Assembly: GCF_012272825.1 (NCBI RefSeq)
Contig: NZ_JAAWWS010000167.1
Span: 1-53,868, forward strand
Reading direction: 5' to 3'
From: Wenzhouxiangella sp. XN79A
Lineage (GTDB): Bacteria; Pseudomonadota; Gammaproteobacteria; Xanthomonadales; Wenzhouxiangellaceae
Length of the DNA: 53,868 nt
Below, one piece after another: positions 52,452 to 53,868 of this stretch; position 1 is the first letter of the stretch; every line of letters starts with the position of its first letter. The position numbers were made by a program, and so were the translations under genes. The notes under the pieces are model-generated. The model was not told the DNA's origin. It did no database searches and saw nothing but the letters and a program-made list of their open reading frames with translations.

Positions 52452-52480
52452 ATCTTAGTGATACACGAGATTCGTGTCAA
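52452..52480 (-). promoter_or_regulatory. Promoter and operator of the RHH/PIN pair
   Basis: On the minus strand: TTGACA (52480-52475), 17-bp spacer, TAAGAT (52457-52452). The spacer contains the perfect 6-3-6 inverted repeat ACACGA-n3-TCGTGT (52463-52477). The -10 ends 6 bp before the ATG at 52445, so transcription would begin at or next to the start codon. Confidence 0.75.
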
Positions 52481-52586
52481 GTTGAAGAGCGGCGTGCGGA
52501 CGCCGGGAGGAATCAGGGCGGTTCGCAGGGTTGGCCGTGCCGCGCAGGTTCTGGGGGTCGGAGTCAACGGTGAGCAGGGAGAAACT

Positions 52587-52642
52587 AAGTTTTCAGTGAG
52601 CAGGGCAAATCAAGTTTTCAGTGAACAGTTTTCAGTTTTCAG
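52587..52642. repeat. Right copy of the 57-bp direct repeat
   Basis: Differs from 51600-51656 only around one short segment (GGGCAAATC versus GGATGAAATC). Like the left copy it is followed by an AACTAGG/GGGATGACAG-type hairpin region and a GCCGCC-GTTG-GGCGGC terminator. Confidence 0.88.
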
Positions 52643-52743
52643 AAAAAAATCCTGAATAACTAGGGCCCGGGTCGGGCCCGGGATGACAGAAAGCCGCTTC
52701 GTCGCTGGGTCCCGGCTCGGGGGCCGGGATGGCAGATCGAGAG

Positions 52744-52765
52744 GCCGCCGTTGGGCGGCATTTTT
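52744..52765 (+). terminator. Rho-independent terminator (duplicate copy)
   Basis: Perfect stem GCCGCC (52744-52749) and GGCGGC (52754-52759), loop GTTG, then ATTTTT. No plus-strand gene ends just upstream, so this looks like the duplicate of the terminator at 51709. Confidence 0.8.
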
Positions 52766-52851
52766 CGTTTGGGCCGAGTGCCCGTTTTCAGGACAGCCAA
52801 TCACCGGACGGCCCGCCGACCCAATTTCCGAAACTCAGCGAAGAAAAGCCG

Positions 52852-52880
52852 TATTATAGACCAACCAATAGACCAGTCTA
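52852..52880 (+). promoter_or_regulatory. Promoter/operator region of the third toxin-antitoxin pair
   Basis: TATTAT (52852-52857) is a good -10 without a clear -35. Downstream are a direct repeat TAGACCA (52857 and 52869) and the inverted repeat TAGAC-CA-GTCTA (52869-52880), a probable operator. GGAGG at 52882-52886 is the ribosome-binding site. Confidence 0.55.
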
Positions 52881-52894
52881 CGGAGGTCGTCACC

Positions 52895-53137
52895 ATGTAC
52901 CCCGAAATCGGCTCCTATGACGCCAAGACCAGACTGCCGGAACTGCTGCGCGAGGTCCGCGAGGGGCGTCGCTACACCATCACGCTTCGCGGCAAGCCCG
53001 TCGCGGACCTCGTGCCGGTGGGACGTCCCGGCGAGGACGATATCAGGCGGGCGGTCGCGGCGATGCGCGCCCTGCCGAGAATCAAGGGCGTGGACGCCGC
53101 CGAGTTGGAACGCTGGATCGACGAAGGCCGCCGATGA
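52895..53137 (+). CDS. Phd-family antitoxin
   Basis: 80 residues: EIGSYDAKTRLPELLREVRE and GRRYTITLRGKPVADLVPVG form the Phd/YefM DNA-binding domain; the C-terminal helix (GVDAAELERWIDEGRR) should bind the toxin. ATG at 52895 has GGAGG with an 8-bp spacer, unlike the other two antitoxins in the window. Stop overlaps the toxin start by 4 bp (ATGA). Confidence 0.88.
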   Translation: MYPEIGSYDAKTRLPELLREVREGRRYTITLRGKPVADLVPVGRPGEDDIRRAVAAMRALPRIKGVDAAELERWIDEGRR

Positions 53138-53562
53138 GCCTGGTGCTCGATGCCTCCGCCGCCCTTGCCTGGGTTTTCGAGCGGTCGGATCCGGTCGAGG
53201 TCGCCCTGGCCGATCACCTGCTTGATTCCATCGCCGTCCAGCCCGTCCTGGTCCCCAGCCTCTGGCACATCGAGGTGGCCAATGCATTGCTGGTTGCCGA
53301 ACGGCGCGGCGTTGCCAAAGAGGCTCAGGTGGTTGACTACCTGCAGCGGCTCTCGAAGCTGCCCATCGTCACGGACGATGCCGAGATCTCGCGTCGCCAG
53401 GAAATCATCATGGCCCTCGGCCGTCAGTTTCAGCTAAGCACCTATGACGCAACCTACCTCGAGTTGGCAATGCGCACGGGTTCGACCCTGGCGACGTTTG
53501 ACGCCCGGCTGGCGCGTGCCATGCAGCGCGCCGGCGGGAAGACCTTCGAATCATCCGAGTAG
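53134..53562 (+). CDS. VapC-type PIN-domain toxin
   Basis: 142 residues: SLVLDASAALAWVFERSDPV (Asp near residue 6), PSLWHIEVANALLVAERRGV (Glu near 48), STYDATYLELAMRTGSTLAT (Asp near 105) and FDARLARAMQRAG (Asp near 124). Complete PIN acidic set. ATG at 53134 coupled to the Phd antitoxin. Third PIN toxin in the window. Confidence 0.9.
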   Translation: MSLVLDASAALAWVFERSDPVEVALADHLLDSIAVQPVLVPSLWHIEVANALLVAERRGVAKEAQVVDYLQRLSKLPIVTDDAEISRRQEIIMALGRQFQLSTYDATYLELAMRTGSTLATFDARLARAMQRAGGKTFESSE

Positions 53563-53599
53563 CCGGACGCATTGCGGTCCGATCAAACGGTTGCTTCAA

Positions 53600-53839
53600 T
53601 GCTCGATCGCTTCGGGGCCTGGGTTCGCAGGGCGGTTTCGTCACGAGATGTCTCGACTCAGGCGAGTCTCGGGGTGGTCAGGACGAGTCGCGAGCGACTC
53701 TGACCGCTCCGGGTTCGCGTTCGGCGCCCCGGGATGACCGAGGCGTAGAGGGGTGCTCCGTCGGTTTCGACTGTGGGAGGGCGGATTCCGCGCGAACCGG
53801 TCGGGCAACCCTTCGCCCGGCACAACCGGCCTCCCACAG
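53600..53839. repeat. Degenerate array-type palindrome and a REP-like hairpin
   Basis: 53636-53752 keeps pieces of the 125-bp element (TTTCGTCACGAGAT, then CGCCCCGGGATGACC and a GTAGAGG linker) with a different centre. 53771-53780 CTGTGGGAGG and 53830-53839 CCTCCCACAG form a perfect 10-bp inverted pair with a 49-nt loop, a REP-like element related in style to the one at the window start. No gene is seen from 53563 to the end. Confidence 0.75.
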
Positions 53840-53868
53840 GCCCTCCGAGCCGGCGCCCATCCCGATCA

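Noticed and set aside
1-53868. tRNA or rRNA genes
   Set aside because: I found no T-loop/anticodon arm arrangement or rRNA-like conserved segment while reading both strands, though a dedicated search was not possible.

Overview
The window looks like a chromosomal segment of a high-GC gammaproteobacterium. The pointers are a four-gene-style ECF sigma/anti-sigma/DUF3106 operon, a Wza/Wzc/WecA-type exopolysaccharide (EPS) pathway, an RfaH-like antiterminator and REP-type palindromes; my guess of something near Xanthomonadales/Wenzhouxiangellaceae is inference only. Most of the 54 kb is one large EPS locus read left to right.

Layout. 0-5.5 kb is ordinary chromosome: a secreted protein of unknown function, an ECF sigma factor/membrane protein/DUF3106 operon, and a LysR regulator divergent from an isocitrate dehydrogenase. 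5.6-22 kb carries the core export and polymerisation genes (FecR-like protein, Wza, Wzc, J-domain-like membrane protein, O-antigen-ligase-type polymerase, a repeat/binding-domain protein), separated from each other by five dense arrays of a ~125-bp palindromic repeat, about 29 copies by hand count; a small GIY-YIG nuclease gene sits alone inside the arrays. 22-24 kb holds the initiating phosphoglycosyltransferase (WecA/MraY type) overlapping an RfaH-like gene.

24-27.7 kb is a regulatory/accessory segment: two copies of a ~115-bp leader, each ending in a perfect ops element (the DNA/RNA signal that recruits RfaH), three S23/four-helix-bundle genes (one with an in-frame amber), a VapBC-type toxin-antitoxin pair, a transglutaminase-like protein and a MarR-type EPS-associated regulator. 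27.7-50.9 kb is a nearly gap-free operon, usually with start/stop overlaps: a PAPS-forming ATP sulfurylase/APS kinase fusion, an ABC flippase, three intact sulfotransferases and one broken one, eight glycosyltransferases (including a GT10 fucosyltransferase-like enzyme), three methyltransferases, a WcaF-like acetyltransferase, a second Wzy-like polymerase, and Gmd, Fcl and GalE making GDP-fucose and UDP-galactose. Together these predict a fucose-containing, sulfated, acetylated and methylated EPS whose long operon is likely kept transcribed by the RfaH homologue encoded just upstream. The section from about 29.5 to 46.9 kb is visibly poorer in G+C and uses more TTG/GTG starts than its flanks, suggesting horizontal acquisition.

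51-53.9 kb: a VanZ-family protein, an RHH/PIN toxin-antitoxin pair between duplicated repeat-plus-terminator segments, a Phd/PIN pair, and degenerate palindromes. Throughout the window, gaps between genes are filled with 7-bp tandem repeats (such as CCCTGAA, CCCTTAA, TGAAAAC), and these run into several coding regions.
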